This document shows positions 8,406 to 16,808 of a DNA stretch of 64,000 nucleotides, piece after piece. Every line of letters starts with the position of its first letter. Position 1 is the first letter of the stretch. Below the pieces are notes generated by a model. That model searched no databases, was not told the origin of the DNA, and worked only from the letters and a program-made list of their open reading frames with translations. Source of the stretch: AC-32 sp963788215. Its GTDB lineage: Bacteria; Actinomycetota; Thermoleophilia; Gaiellales; Gaiellaceae. The DNA is taken from NCBI GenBank assembly GCA_963788215.1, contig CAWBFX010000010.1, forward strand, positions 1 to 64,000, given 5' to 3'. The translations under genes and the position numbers were made by a program.

Positions 8406-9385
8406 GCGGGCGCGGCCACGAGCGAAGCCTGCAGCTGCTCGAGCACCCGCACGACCGCGAGCCCGTCCTGCGCGGGCCGCAGCCGGTCGCCCTCGCCGGC
8501 GACGAGCTCGAGGAAGCGCCGGCACTCGAGCCGCAGCGGCTCGTCATTCGGGATCTTCGGACTGAAGATGTCGCCCGTCCGCGTCTGCCACTCGCCGTAG
8601 GTCTCCGTCGGCTGCCAGGGCGCCTTCTCGTAGATCGTGACCTTGCGCTCGAGCTCCATGTCGTCGAAGACCACCATCTTCTCCTTGCCGACGACCGTGA
8701 TTCGCCGCATCTTGTGCGGATCGAGCCAGGACAGGTGCATGTGCGCGATCTTCCCGGAGGGGAAGCGGAGGTAGCAGAAGACGACGTCCTCGACGCCGGG
8801 CGTCAGGAACGAGTTGCCGTGCGCCCAGGCCTCGGACGGCTCCTCTTCGAGCAGGTGCAGGACCACGGAGAGGTCGTGGACGCCGAGCGACCAGAGCGCG
8901 TTCTCGTCCGTGCGGATCCTGCCGAGGTTCTGGCGGTTCGAGTAGACGCAGAGGACCTCGCCGAGCTCCCCCGCGTCGACCAGGCGCTTCACCGCTTGCA
9001 CCGCCGGGTGGTAGAGGAGGAGATGGCCGGGCATCAGCGCGAGGCCGGAGGACTCGGCCGTCGCCACGAGATCCTCCGCATCCGCGACGTTCATCGCCGG
9101 AGGCTTCTCGACCAGCACGTGCTTGCCCGCCTCGAGCGCGCGCTTGGCAAGCTCGTAGTGCGTGACCGCCGGCGTCGCGACGACCACCGCGTCGAGCTCG
9201 GGATCGGCGAGGAGGTCGTCGTAGTTCGTGGTCGTGCGCGCCTGCGGATAGCGAGCCCCGTAGCGCTCCAGCGCGTCGGGTGAGGCGTCGCAGAGCCAGC
9301 TCAGCTTGGCCAGGTCGTCGAAGTTGCGCGCGAGGTTCGGGCCCCAGTAGCCGAGCCCGACCAGAGCCACGCTGGCGCTACTCAC
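8402..9385 (-). CDS. Gfo/Idh/MocA family NAD-dependent oxidoreductase (WbpB-like)
   Basis: 327 aa with a Rossmann motif VALVGLGYWGPNLARNF at the start and the family motif EKPPAMNVADAEDL near residue 95 (the conserved EKP lysine). Members next to a UDP-GlcNAc dehydrogenase, such as WbpB, oxidise C3 of UDP-GlcNAcA to the 3-keto sugar. The C-terminal domain carries the usual LWSLGVHDLSVVLHL (conserved HD). Start GTG 9385 overlaps the stop of the upstream dehydrogenase (GTGA). Without the aminotransferase that normally follows, another 3-keto sugar fate is possible. Confidence 0.8.
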   Translation of the reverse strand: MSSASVALVGLGYWGPNLARNFDDLAKLSWLCDASPDALERYGARYPQARTTTNYDDLLADPELDAVVVATPAVTHYELAKRALEAGKHVLVEKPPAMNVADAEDLVATAESSGLALMPGHLLLYHPAVQAVKRLVDAGELGEVLCVYSNRQNLGRIRTDENALWSLGVHDLSVVLHLLEEEPSEAWAHGNSFLTPGVEDVVFCYLRFPSGKIAHMHLSWLDPHKMRRITVVGKEKMVVFDDMELERKVTIYEKAPWQPTETYGEWQTRTGDIFSPKIPNDEPLRLECRRFLELVAGEGDRLRPAQDGLAVVRVLEQLQASLVAAPA

Positions 9386-10641
9386 AACTTCCAGACTTTC
9401 CCGTCGACGCGGCCGTTCCTGCCGGTGGCGTTGCGCAGGTCGACGACGAGAGGCGCCTGCTCGACGAGCTGCTCGTAGTCGATCGACGAGTGCGCGGTGA
9501 CGATCACGGCGCAGTCGTATTCGGCCGGCTCCAGCGCCACCGATTTCAGTCCCTGCTCCTCGAGCTCGGGCACGAACGGGTCGTGGTACGAGACCTCGGC
9601 GCCGGCGGTCCGAAGGAGCTCGATGAGCTTCAATGCCGGAGACTCGCGAGTGTCGCGGACGTCGGCCTTGTAGGTCACGCCGAGAATGAGCACCTTCGAG
9701 CCCTTCAGCGACAGCTCGCGGCCGTGGTTGAGCGCCTGCGAGATCAGCGAGCGGCAGAAGTACGGCATGTTCGCGTTGACCTTCCCGGCCAGCTCGATGA
9801 ACTCGGTGTAGAAGTCGTACTGGCGCGCTTTCCACGAGAGGTAGAACGGGTCGACCGGGAGGCAGTGGCCGCCCAGGCCCGGTCCCGGCTCGAAGGGCAT
9901 GAACCCGAACGGCTTGGTCGCAGCCGCGCCGACGATCTCCCAGACGTCGAGATCCATGCGGTCGCACAGCTGGGCGAGCTCGTTGACGAGTGCGATGTTG
10001 ACCGAGCGGAAGATGTTCTCCAGCAGCTTCGTCAGCTCGGCCGCCTCCGGCGACGAGAGCGCGATCACGCTGTCGAGCGCCGACTCGTACAGCTCGACCG
10101 CCCGCGTGGTGCACTCCTCGGTGACGCCGCCGACGACCTTCGGCGTGGTCTTCGTCGTCCAATCCTCGCGGCCGGGATCGACGCGCTCGGGCGAGAACGC
10201 GAGGTAGAAGTCCGTGCCGCACTCGAGGCCGCTCTCCTCCAGCAGCGGCTTCAGGCGCTCGCGGGTCGTGCCGGGGTAGGTCGTCGACTCGAGCACGACG
10301 AGCTGGCCCTTCTGGAGGCGCTTCGCGAGGTCGCGGGTCGCGTCGAGGAGGATGGTCAGATCGGGCTCGCGCTGCTCGGAGAGCGGCGTCGGCAACGCGA
10401 TCAGGATGGCGTCGACCTCTTTCAGCCCGTCGTAGTCCGAGGTCGCACGCACCTTGCCGGCGTCGACGAGCTGCTTTAACGATTCCGACGACACATCGCC
10501 CACGTAGCTCTCGCCGCGGTTGAGCTGGTCGACGCGGCTCTGCTGGATCTCGACGAGCAGGACTTCGTGCCCGGACTTACCGAACACCTCGGCGAGCGGC
10601 ACGCCGACGTAGCCCGCCCCGATGATCCCGATCCTGCTCAC
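9382..10641 (-). CDS. UDP-N-acetylglucosamine/UDP-sugar 6-dehydrogenase (WbpA type)
   Basis: 419 aa. Oxidises the C6 alcohol of a UDP-hexose to the uronic acid with 2 NAD+. IGIIGAGYVGVPLAEVF binds NAD; GPGLGGHCLPVDPFYLSWKA holds the catalytic cysteine in the context seen in WbpA/WecC rather than plain UDP-glucose dehydrogenases; ILGVTYKADVRDTRESP is the C-terminal domain signature. Start GTG 10641 overlaps the epimerase stop (GTGA). With the neighbours it fits synthesis of a UDP-GlcNAc-derived uronic acid for surface polysaccharide. The substrate is inferred from motif and context. Confidence 0.85.
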   Translation of the reverse strand: MSRIGIIGAGYVGVPLAEVFGKSGHEVLLVEIQQSRVDQLNRGESYVGDVSSESLKQLVDAGKVRATSDYDGLKEVDAILIALPTPLSEQREPDLTILLDATRDLAKRLQKGQLVVLESTTYPGTTRERLKPLLEESGLECGTDFYLAFSPERVDPGREDWTTKTTPKVVGGVTEECTTRAVELYESALDSVIALSSPEAAELTKLLENIFRSVNIALVNELAQLCDRMDLDVWEIVGAAATKPFGFMPFEPGPGLGGHCLPVDPFYLSWKARQYDFYTEFIELAGKVNANMPYFCRSLISQALNHGRELSLKGSKVLILGVTYKADVRDTRESPALKLIELLRTAGAEVSYHDPFVPELEEQGLKSVALEPAEYDCAVIVTAHSSIDYEQLVEQAPLVVDLRNATGRNGRVDGKVWKL

Positions 10642-11669
10642 TCCGGCGGAAGCGTATAGAGCGCCTCCGCGATCCTCTCCGCCGCGTGGCCGTCGCCGTA
10701 GAGCGGCGGCGCATCTTCGGGGAAGGACGCGTCTGCCAGCGCCTGCGCCAGGTCGCGAGGCTCGGCCAGCCGGTTGGCGCCGGCCTCGACCGTGTCGACC
10801 CACTCCGTCGAGGGCCGCAGCGTGATGCACGGCACCCGCAGCCAGTACGCCTCCTTCTGCAGGCCGCCGGAGTCGGTGACGACGCGTGCGGCGCCGGAGA
10901 CGAGCGCGAGCATCTCGAGATAGCCGACGGGCTCGATCGCCTCGATGCTCGGGGCGAGCGAGATCCGGTGCTCCTCGATCACCTTGCGTGTCCGGGGATG
11001 CACGGGGAAGACAAAGCTCCAGCCGCTCGAGCCCGCCGCTTCGAGCAGACAGCGCAGCCGCTCAGGCTCCGTGTTCGCCTCGCGGTGGATCGTGAGCACG
11101 GCGTACGGCTCGGGATGGTCTGTATGAACGCGTTTCCGCGCGATCGGCTCGAAGAGCCGCGTCGCGTCGGCCATCACGTCGCCGACCACCTCTGCCTGCC
11201 CCTCGACTCCTTCGGCCGCGAGCGTCTCGCGGGAACGCTCGTCCGGGCAGAAGAGGAGCAGCGCGAGCTTGTCTGTTTCGATCCGGTTGCGCTCCTCCGG
11301 CATGGAGAGGTCGCCGCTCCGCAGCCCTGCTTCGACGTGGGCGAGTCGGATCCCAAGCTCGGCCGCGGCCTCGGCGCCGGCGAGGGTCGAGTTCGTGTCG
11401 CCGTAGACGAGCGTCCAGTCCGGCTGCTCCTCGATCAGGCGGTCCTTGATCGCGGGGCGCATGAGATCGGTGTCGGCCGTGCGCAGCTCGAGCCGGTGGC
11501 GAGGCTCGTCGAGCCCGAGCTCTTCGAAGAAGACCTGCGAGAGCTCGCGATCGTAATGCTGTCCGGTATGGATCACGACCTCCTCGAGACCGCGCTCGCG
11601 GAGGGCGACTGAGGTGGGCGCGGCCTTGATGAACTGTGGCCTGTTCCCGACGATCGAGGCGATCTTCAT
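10638..11669 (-). CDS. wecB: UDP-N-acetylglucosamine 2-epimerase, non-hydrolysing
   Basis: Interconverts UDP-GlcNAc (or its diacetamido-uronic derivative, as in WbpI) and the manno epimer. Begins MKIASIVGNRPQFIKAAP; the family motifs HTGQHYD, YGDTNSTLAGA, HVEAGLRSGD and the nucleotide-binding TDSGGLQKEAYWL are all present. 343 aa, slightly shorter than the usual 370. First gene of the minus-strand sugar operon, 40 nt downstream of tRNA-Lys on the same strand. The ATG at 11669 is the natural start; an in-frame upstream extension runs through the tRNA gene and is not coding. Confidence 0.87.
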   Translation of the reverse strand: MKIASIVGNRPQFIKAAPTSVALRERGLEEVVIHTGQHYDRELSQVFFEELGLDEPRHRLELRTADTDLMRPAIKDRLIEEQPDWTLVYGDTNSTLAGAEAAAELGIRLAHVEAGLRSGDLSMPEERNRIETDKLALLLFCPDERSRETLAAEGVEGQAEVVGDVMADATRLFEPIARKRVHTDHPEPYAVLTIHREANTEPERLRCLLEAAGSSGWSFVFPVHPRTRKVIEEHRISLAPSIEAIEPVGYLEMLALVSGAARVVTDSGGLQKEAYWLRVPCITLRPSTEWVDTVEAGANRLAEPRDLAQALADASFPEDAPPLYGDGHAAERIAEALYTLPPE

Positions 11670-11710
11670 TGCGCCGAACGAGCCTATCCGGGGGCTCAGG
11701 CGGCGCGCGA

Positions 11711-11783
11711 TGGGCCGTGCAGGGATCGAACCTGCGACCTTGGGATTAAGAGTCCCCTGCTCTACCAGCTGAGCTAACGGCCC
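11711..11783 (-). tRNA. tRNA-Lys (anticodon CTT)
   Basis: The minus strand gives a complete cloverleaf: acceptor GGGCCGT paired with ACGGCCC plus discriminator A, D arm GCTC..GAGC, anticodon loop CTCTTAA (CUU, reading AAG), and T arm GCAGG-TTCGATC-CCTGC. The 3' CCA is not encoded; the bases after the discriminator read TCG. It lies 40 nt upstream of wecB on the same strand. I see no integrase or att-like duplication beside it. Confidence 0.96.
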
Positions 11784-11861
11784 GAGGCGGTGCGTAGTGT
11801 AGCCCCGGAATCGCGCAGCCTTAGGCATGGAAGCCCGGCGCATACCGTTCTACCCTTAGCT

Positions 11862-14840
11862 ATGAACATCTGTCCCAACTGTGCGGCCGACAACCCGGCG
11901 GGGTCTCGTTTCTGCGGCAACTGCGGGGCGCCGCTCAGCCGGATCTGCGCCAGCTGTGGCGCCGCCAACGATCCCGGCATGCGCTTCTGCACCCAGTGCG
12001 GGACGCCGCTCGAAGCTGAGCCGGAAGCGGCCGCCCCGATCGCTCCCGCAGCGGAGCGGCGGCTCGTCTCCGTCCTCTTCGCCGACCTCGTCGGCTTCAC
12101 CGCCGTCTCCGAGGCGCGTGATCCCGAGGAGACGCGGGAGCTCCTCTCGCGCTACTTCGACACCTGCCGCCGGCTGATCGGCCTCTACGGCGGGACCGTG
12201 GAGAAGTTCATCGGCGACGCCGTGATGGCAGTCTGGGGAACGCCGGTCGCGACCGAGGACGACGCGGAGCGCGCCGTTCGGGCCGCGCTCGATCTCGTCG
12301 CGGCGGTCTCCGCGCTGGGAGACGAGGTGGGGGCGCCGGGACTGAGCGCCCGTGCAGGCGTGCTGACCGGCGAGGCAGCCGTCAACGTCGGCGCCGAGGG
12401 CCAGGGCATGGTCGCGGGCGATCTCGTCAACACGGCTTCTCGGATCCAATCCGTCGCCGAGCCGGGCTCGGTCCTGGTCGGAGACGCCACGCGTCGCGCC
12501 ACCGAGCAGACGATCGCCTACGAGACGGCCGGCGAGCACGAGCTGAAGGGCAAGCAGGAACCGGTGTCACTCTGGCGCGCGCAGCGGATCGTCTCGGCGC
12601 GCAGAGGCGAGTTGAGATCCGACGGGCTCGAGGCGCCATTCGTCGGGCGCGAGCGTGAGGTGCGGCAGTTGAAGGAGCTCTTCCACGCCTGCTCCGAGGA
12701 GCGTAGGGCGCATCTCGTCTCGATCACCGGCATCGCCGGGATCGGCAAGTCGCGGCTCGCGTGGGAGTTCTACAAGTACTTCGACGGGATCGCCGAGACC
12801 GTCTACTGGCACCGCGGCCGCTGTCTCGCCTACGGGGAGGGCGTCACGTACTGGGCGCTCGCGGACATGGTGCGCATGCGCTGCCAGATCGCCGAAGACG
12901 ACCAGCCCTCGGTCGCGCTCGAGAAGCTCCGCGCGACGCTGAGCGAGCATCTGCTGGACGAAGAGGAGCGCCGGTTCGTCGAGCCCGCGCTCGCGCAGCT
13001 GCTCGGGGCCGGCGAAGGCGAAGACGCCGCCGACCGGCAGGAGCTGTTCGCGGCCTGGCGCCTCTTCTTCGAGCGGCTGTCGGACACGTATCCGGCCGTG
13101 CTCGTCTTCGAGGACCTGCAGTGGGCCGACGCGAGCCTGCTCGACTTCATCGAGTACCTGCTCGAGTGGTCGCGCAGCCACAGGCTCTACGTGATCACTC
13201 TCGCTCGGCCGGAGCTGCTCGAGAAACGTGGGACGTGGGGAGCCGGCCAGCGCAGCTTCACGTCCATCTATCTCGAGCCGCTCGGGGAGCCGGCGATGGA
13301 GGAGCTGCTCGCCGGCCTCGTGCCCGGCATGCCGGAGCCGCTGCGGGCGCAGATCCTGGCCCGGGCCGAGGGGGTGCCGCTCTACGCGGTCGAGACCGTG
13401 CGGATGCTCCTCGACCGGGGACTGCTCGCACGGGAGGGAGCCACCTACAGCGTCGTCGGCGAGGTCGAGGACCTCGAGGTGCCCGAGACCCTGCACGCGC
13501 TGATCGCCGCCCGGCTCGACGGGCTCAGCGAGGACGAGCGACGCCTGTTGCAGGACGCCGCGGTGCTCGGAAAGAGCTTCAGCCGCGGAACGCTCGCCGC
13601 ACTCTCCGGGCTCGACGAGACCCATCTCGCGCCGCTACTCGCCTCGCTCGTGCGCAAGGAGGTGCTCTCGCTGCAGGCCGACGCTCGCTCGCCCGAGCAC
13701 GGCAACTACGGCTTCCTGCAGGACCTCGTGCGAAGGGTCGCCTACGAGACGCTCTCGCGGCACGACCGCAAGAGCCGCCACCTGGCCGTCGCCGACCAGC
13801 TCGCCGCCTCGCCGGGCGCAGAGGAGCTCGCGGAGGTGATCGCGTCCCACCTACTTGCTGCCTTCGAGGCGGTTCCGGATGCCGACGACGCCGAGGAGTT
13901 GAGGGGCCGCGCGGCCTCTGCGCTCGTGGCGGCTGGAGAGCGCGCAGCAGGGCTCGCGGCGGTGGCCGAGGCCCAGCGCTATTTCGAGCACGCTGCGGAG
14001 CTCGTCGACGACGAGCCGGCCCGCGCCGACCTCGCCGACCGCGCGGGGCGCATGGCCTGGCGTGCAAACAAGCCCGTCGAGGCCCGCGCGCTCTTGGATC
14101 GCGCGCACGCAGCCTACGAGCAGCTGGGCGACGTGGTCCGCGCGGCGCTGGTCGACACGCGGCTGGCCGACATCGACTTCATCGAAGGTCACCCTCCGCA
14201 GGCAGTCGCGCGTCTCGAGCCTGCCCTGGCCGCGCTGGAGGCAGCGGGGACGAACTCCGACATCGCGGTTGCGGCTCACCAGCTGGGCCGGTTCCTCTAC
14301 TTCTCGAACGAGCATGAGCGCGCACTTCCCTACCTCGACCGCGCGCTCTCGCTGGCCGAGGAGATCGACGAGCCCGAGACTCTGGCGGAGGCGCTCAACA
14401 CGAAGGCAACGTTGCTGCACAGTCAAGGACGCCCGCGAGAGGCCAAGATCTTGCTCAACGGCGCGCTCGCTCTTGGACGCGAGTACGAGTTGCATTCGGC
14501 GGTGATGCGCGCCCATCAGAACCTCGGCGCCTTTCTCTGGGTAGCCGGCGACTGGCGAGGCGCTGTCGCGAATGGAGACCGTGCGCTCGAGCTCGCGCGT
14601 CGAGTCGGTGACCGGCAATGGGAGGCGAACTTCGTCGCCGGGCCGACCGGCATGTTGGCGATGCTAGGACGCTGGGACGAGGCGCTGAGTCGTGCAGCCG
14701 AGGCGGAAACGCTCGCCACGACGGATTTTGTGAGAGGCCTTCTGCTGCACATCGCGCCGATCCATCTCCATCGAGGCGATCTCGACTCTTATCGCCGGCT
14801 GCTGGCTGACAGCGAGAGCTCGGCGCGGTCCAGAACGTGA
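11862..14840 (+). CDS. Class III adenylate/guanylate cyclase with AAA ATPase and TPR domains (frameshifted near 3' end)
   Basis: 992 aa as it stands. Two zinc ribbons (CPNCAADN..CGNCG and CASCG..CTQCG) occupy residues 1-45. A cyclase domain follows (about 65-235) with both metal aspartates (FADLVGFTAVSE, FIGDAVMAVWG), the substrate lysine before FIGD, and NTASRIQ with the transition-state residues. Next come an AAA_16-type ATPase (Walker A GIAGIGKS, Walker B VLVFEDLQWAD) and C-terminal TPR repeats. The stop at 14838 falls in mid-domain: the next frame, starting at 14837, carries on the TPR region. A one-base deletion near 14812-14836 would explain this; restored, the protein has 1163 aa, normal for the family. 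Confidence 0.88.
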   Translation: MNICPNCAADNPAGSRFCGNCGAPLSRICASCGAANDPGMRFCTQCGTPLEAEPEAAAPIAPAAERRLVSVLFADLVGFTAVSEARDPEETRELLSRYFDTCRRLIGLYGGTVEKFIGDAVMAVWGTPVATEDDAERAVRAALDLVAAVSALGDEVGAPGLSARAGVLTGEAAVNVGAEGQGMVAGDLVNTASRIQSVAEPGSVLVGDATRRATEQTIAYETAGEHELKGKQEPVSLWRAQRIVSARRGELRSDGLEAPFVGREREVRQLKELFHACSEERRAHLVSITGIAGIGKSRLAWEFYKYFDGIAETVYWHRGRCLAYGEGVTYWALADMVRMRCQIAEDDQPSVALEKLRATLSEHLLDEEERRFVEPALAQLLGAGEGEDAADRQELFAAWRLFFERLSDTYPAVLVFEDLQWADASLLDFIEYLLEWSRSHRLYVITLARPELLEKRGTWGAGQRSFTSIYLEPLGEPAMEELLAGLVPGMPEPLRAQILARAEGVPLYAVETVRMLLDRGLLAREGATYSVVGEVEDLEVPETLHALIAARLDGLSEDERRLLQDAAVLGKSFSRGTLAALSGLDETHLAPLLASLVRKEVLSLQADARSPEHGNYGFLQDLVRRVAYETLSRHDRKSRHLAVADQLAASPGAEELAEVIASHLLAAFEAVPDADDAEELRGRAASALVAAGERAAGLAAVAEAQRYFEHAAELVDDEPARADLADRAGRMAWRANKPVEARALLDRAHAAYEQLGDVVRAALVDTRLADIDFIEGHPPQAVARLEPALAALEAAGTNSDIAVAAHQLGRFLYFSNEHERALPYLDRALSLAEEIDEPETLAEALNTKATLLHSQGRPREAKILLNGALALGREYELHSAVMRAHQNLGAFLWVAGDWRGAVANGDRALELARRVGDRQWEANFVAGPTGMLAMLGRWDEALSRAAEAETLATTDFVRGLLLHIAPIHLHRGDLDSYRRLLADSESSARSRT

Positions 14841-15352
14841 GCTGGGCCCTCGCCTACGCACTCACCAAGGCTGCGCTCGACGCCATGGAAGGCCGCCGCG
14901 ATGACGCGCTCGCTGCCGTCGACCAGGCCCTCGAGCGGCGCGAGCATGTCGCCGGGTACGAGGCGATGCTCCGCTTTGAGGCCCTGGAGGTCGTGGGCGA
15001 CTTCGGCGGTGAGAAGAAGCTCCGCGAACTCCTCCACATCGCCGACGAGCTCCATGCCGGACAGCAAGGAGCGTTCCTGCGTGCCCAGAAGGCCCGCTTC
15101 CGCGCCCGTTTGCCCGAGCACGATGCCGAAGCGGAATTGCGGGAATCGGAGCGGCTGTTCACGGACTCCGAGACACCTTTCTACGCTGCCGTCGTGCAGC
15201 TCGAGCTCGCCGAGCACATGCTTGCGCGAGGTCGCGCCGAAGAGGCTCGACCGCTGCTGGAGGAGGCTCGGGGGACGTTCGAGGAGCTGCGCGCCCAGCC
15301 GTGGTTGGAACGCGTGGACGGCACCGCAGTAACCACCAAAGTGCTCGCCTAA
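14837..15352 (+). CDS. C-terminal TPR fragment of the cyclase protein (continuation after a -1 frameshift)
   Basis: This frame opens with GTG overlapping the upstream stop, but its sense begins earlier: codons before the GTG read ELGAVQN and join the upstream protein smoothly. The 171 residues are helical TPR-like sequence ending with a segment (RPLLEEARGTFEELRAQPWLERV) that closes many cyclase/AAA/TPR proteins. I therefore read it as the tail of the preceding gene, not a separate gene. A genuine two-gene split with a GTGA overlap cannot be ruled out from sequence alone. Confidence 0.7.
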   Translation: MSWALAYALTKAALDAMEGRRDDALAAVDQALERREHVAGYEAMLRFEALEVVGDFGGEKKLRELLHIADELHAGQQGAFLRAQKARFRARLPEHDAEAELRESERLFTDSETPFYAAVVQLELAEHMLARGRAEEARPLLEEARGTFEELRAQPWLERVDGTAVTTKVLA

Positions 15353-15356
15353 CGAC

Positions 15357-15378
15357 GGAGCGGCCTTTCGGCCGCTCC
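15357..15378. terminator. Candidate bidirectional hairpin between convergent genes
   Basis: A perfect 9-bp stem GGAGCGGCC/GGCCGCTCC with a TTTC loop lies between the convergent cyclase and DUF6458 genes. Neither side has a clear T-run, so it may slow or end transcription in both directions rather than act as a classic intrinsic terminator. Confidence 0.5.
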
Positions 15379-15398
15379 GGGAATCGAACCTCTGTCGC

Positions 15399-15632
15399 CT
15401 AGTAGGGCGGCGGGCCCTCGTCTACGTAGCCGCCGGGTGCGCGGCGACGCGACCAGTAGCCGGGGCCGGCCCACGACGACCAGAAGATCATCGACAGCAC
15501 GGCGCCCACGATCCCGACGATCAGCAGAATCCAGCCGATCGTGTGGATGTTCAGGCCCGAGACGTCAGCGTTGACGCCCCACGCGAGGATCGCCCCCGCC
15601 GCGATAAGCAAGATGCTGACTCCGAGTCCCAC
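15399..15632 (-). CDS. DUF6458 family small membrane protein
   Basis: 77 aa with two membrane helices (VSILLIAAGAILAWGV and IGWILLIVGIVGAVLSMIFW) joined by a short loop, then a polar tail ending GPPPY. The N-terminal MGLGVS and IFWSSW motifs fit the actinobacterial DUF6458 family, whose function is unknown. The GTG start has a near-perfect ribosome site, AAGGAGG, 6-7 nt upstream, which settles the start. Divergent from the cytochrome oxidase operon. Confidence 0.82.
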   Translation of the reverse strand: MGLGVSILLIAAGAILAWGVNADVSGLNIHTIGWILLIVGIVGAVLSMIFWSSWAGPGYWSRRRAPGGYVDEGPPPY

Positions 15633-15693
15633 TTTTCAACCTCCTTGTTCCTTAGGGGGTGCGTTGGGTTACCCGTTTTCGCCTCGATCGAAT

Positions 15694-15708
15694 CCTGCTA
15701 GTAGCAGG
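15694..15708. promoter_or_regulatory. 15-nt palindrome in the divergent promoter region upstream of ctaC
   Basis: CCTGCTAGTAGCAGG: 7-nt arms around one central base, in the 138-nt gap between the DUF6458 gene and ctaC. The size and symmetry suit a dimeric repressor or activator. No regulator is known for it; assignment as an operator is inference. Confidence 0.35.
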
Positions 15709-15770
15709 CGTTTCGAGCGCCCGCACTTCCCGAGGCGGCCCGCCCTCTCAGTCCAGTAGTCTCGTCGCCG

Positions 15771-16808
15771 GTGCGTAGGGGATCGATCGTCCAGCTCGTC
15801 GCGATCGGAGTTGTGTGCGGCGCGGGCGCCGCGCTCGTCGCGCTCCTGATCCCGTGGATGCCGCATGCCGCGAGCAAGCAGGCCGACCGGATCGACTTCG
15901 TCTTCTGGTTCGTGACCGCAATCTGCATCGGGATCTTCGCGCTCGTCGCCGCCGTCATCCTCTACGCGATCTTCAAGTTCCGCGCCCAGCCGGGCGAGGA
16001 CGCCGACGGGCCGCCGATCCACGGCAACACCGGCCTCGAGATCGTGTGGACCGCCGTCCCCGCCGTCCTCGTCACCGCGATCTCGATCGTGAGCGCGGTC
16101 GTCCTCGCCAAGAACGAGCACATCCCGCACGCCTCGGCCGCCTCGTCCGACAAGCTCACGCCGCTCGTCGTCGACGTCACTGCCCAGCAGTTCGCCTGGA
16201 GCTTCCAGTACCCGGGCTTCGGCAAGCTGACCTCCGCCACGCTGAAGCTGCCGATCGACCGGACGACCAAGCTGAGGATCACGTCGCTGGACGTGACGCA
16301 CTCGTTCTGGGTGCCGGAGTTCAGCCAGAAAGAGGACGCGGTGCCGGGGATGGTGACGACCCTCGTGATCACGCCCGACCGGCAGGGGACCTTCCCGGTG
16401 ATCTGCACAGAGCTCTGCGGGCTCGGCCACGCAGTCATGCGCTCGGCCGCGCAGGTGATGACCTCGCAGAAGTTCCTCTCGTGGGCGAACGGCCAGCAGA
16501 AGCAGCTCGGCTCGTCGTCAGGCGGGGCTTCGGGCAAGGCCGTCTTCACGAACAACGGCTGCGCAAGCTGCCACACCTTCACGCCTGCAGGCGCCAAGGG
16601 AACCGTCGGCCCCGACCTCGATAAGCTGCCTCAAGAGGCGCAGGGGGCGGGGAAGCAGCTGCAGGACTTCATCAGAGAGTCGATCGTCGACCCGAACGCG
16701 TACGTCGCGCCCGGGTTCCAGAAGGGGATCATGCCGACTACGTTCTCGTCGCTGCCGAAGGCCCAGCTCGCCGCGCTCGTCTCGTTCCTTGCGGGAGGTA
16801 AGAAGTGA
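15771..16808 (+). CDS. ctaC: Cytochrome c oxidase subunit II with fused cytochrome c (caa3 type)
   Basis: 345 aa. Accepts electrons from cytochrome c and passes them through CuA to subunit I. Two N-terminal membrane helices flank residues 40-105; the CuA ligands are His in DVTHSFWVPEF and CTELCGLGHAVM (two Cys, Glu carbonyl, His, Met). The C-terminal 90 residues are a class I cytochrome c with CASCH and a distal MPTTF methionine, so this is a caa3-like subunit. GTG start. Its stop overlaps the ctaD GTG start. Confidence 0.93.
   Translation: MRRGSIVQLVAIGVVCGAGAALVALLIPWMPHAASKQADRIDFVFWFVTAICIGIFALVAAVILYAIFKFRAQPGEDADGPPIHGNTGLEIVWTAVPAVLVTAISIVSAVVLAKNEHIPHASAASSDKLTPLVVDVTAQQFAWSFQYPGFGKLTSATLKLPIDRTTKLRITSLDVTHSFWVPEFSQKEDAVPGMVTTLVITPDRQGTFPVICTELCGLGHAVMRSAAQVMTSQKFLSWANGQQKQLGSSSGGASGKAVFTNNGCASCHTFTPAGAKGTVGPDLDKLPQEAQGAGKQLQDFIRESIVDPNAYVAPGFQKGIMPTTFSSLPKAQLAALVSFLAGGKK

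Noticed and set aside
15361..15395. tRNA T-arm-like stretch (GGTTCGATTCC on the minus strand) after the cyclase gene, possibly a tRNA fragment or att site
   Set aside because: Only the T-loop consensus is present; no acceptor, D or anticodon arm can be drawn, and no integrase or mobile gene is nearby. Chance similarity in a GC-rich hairpin region is enough.
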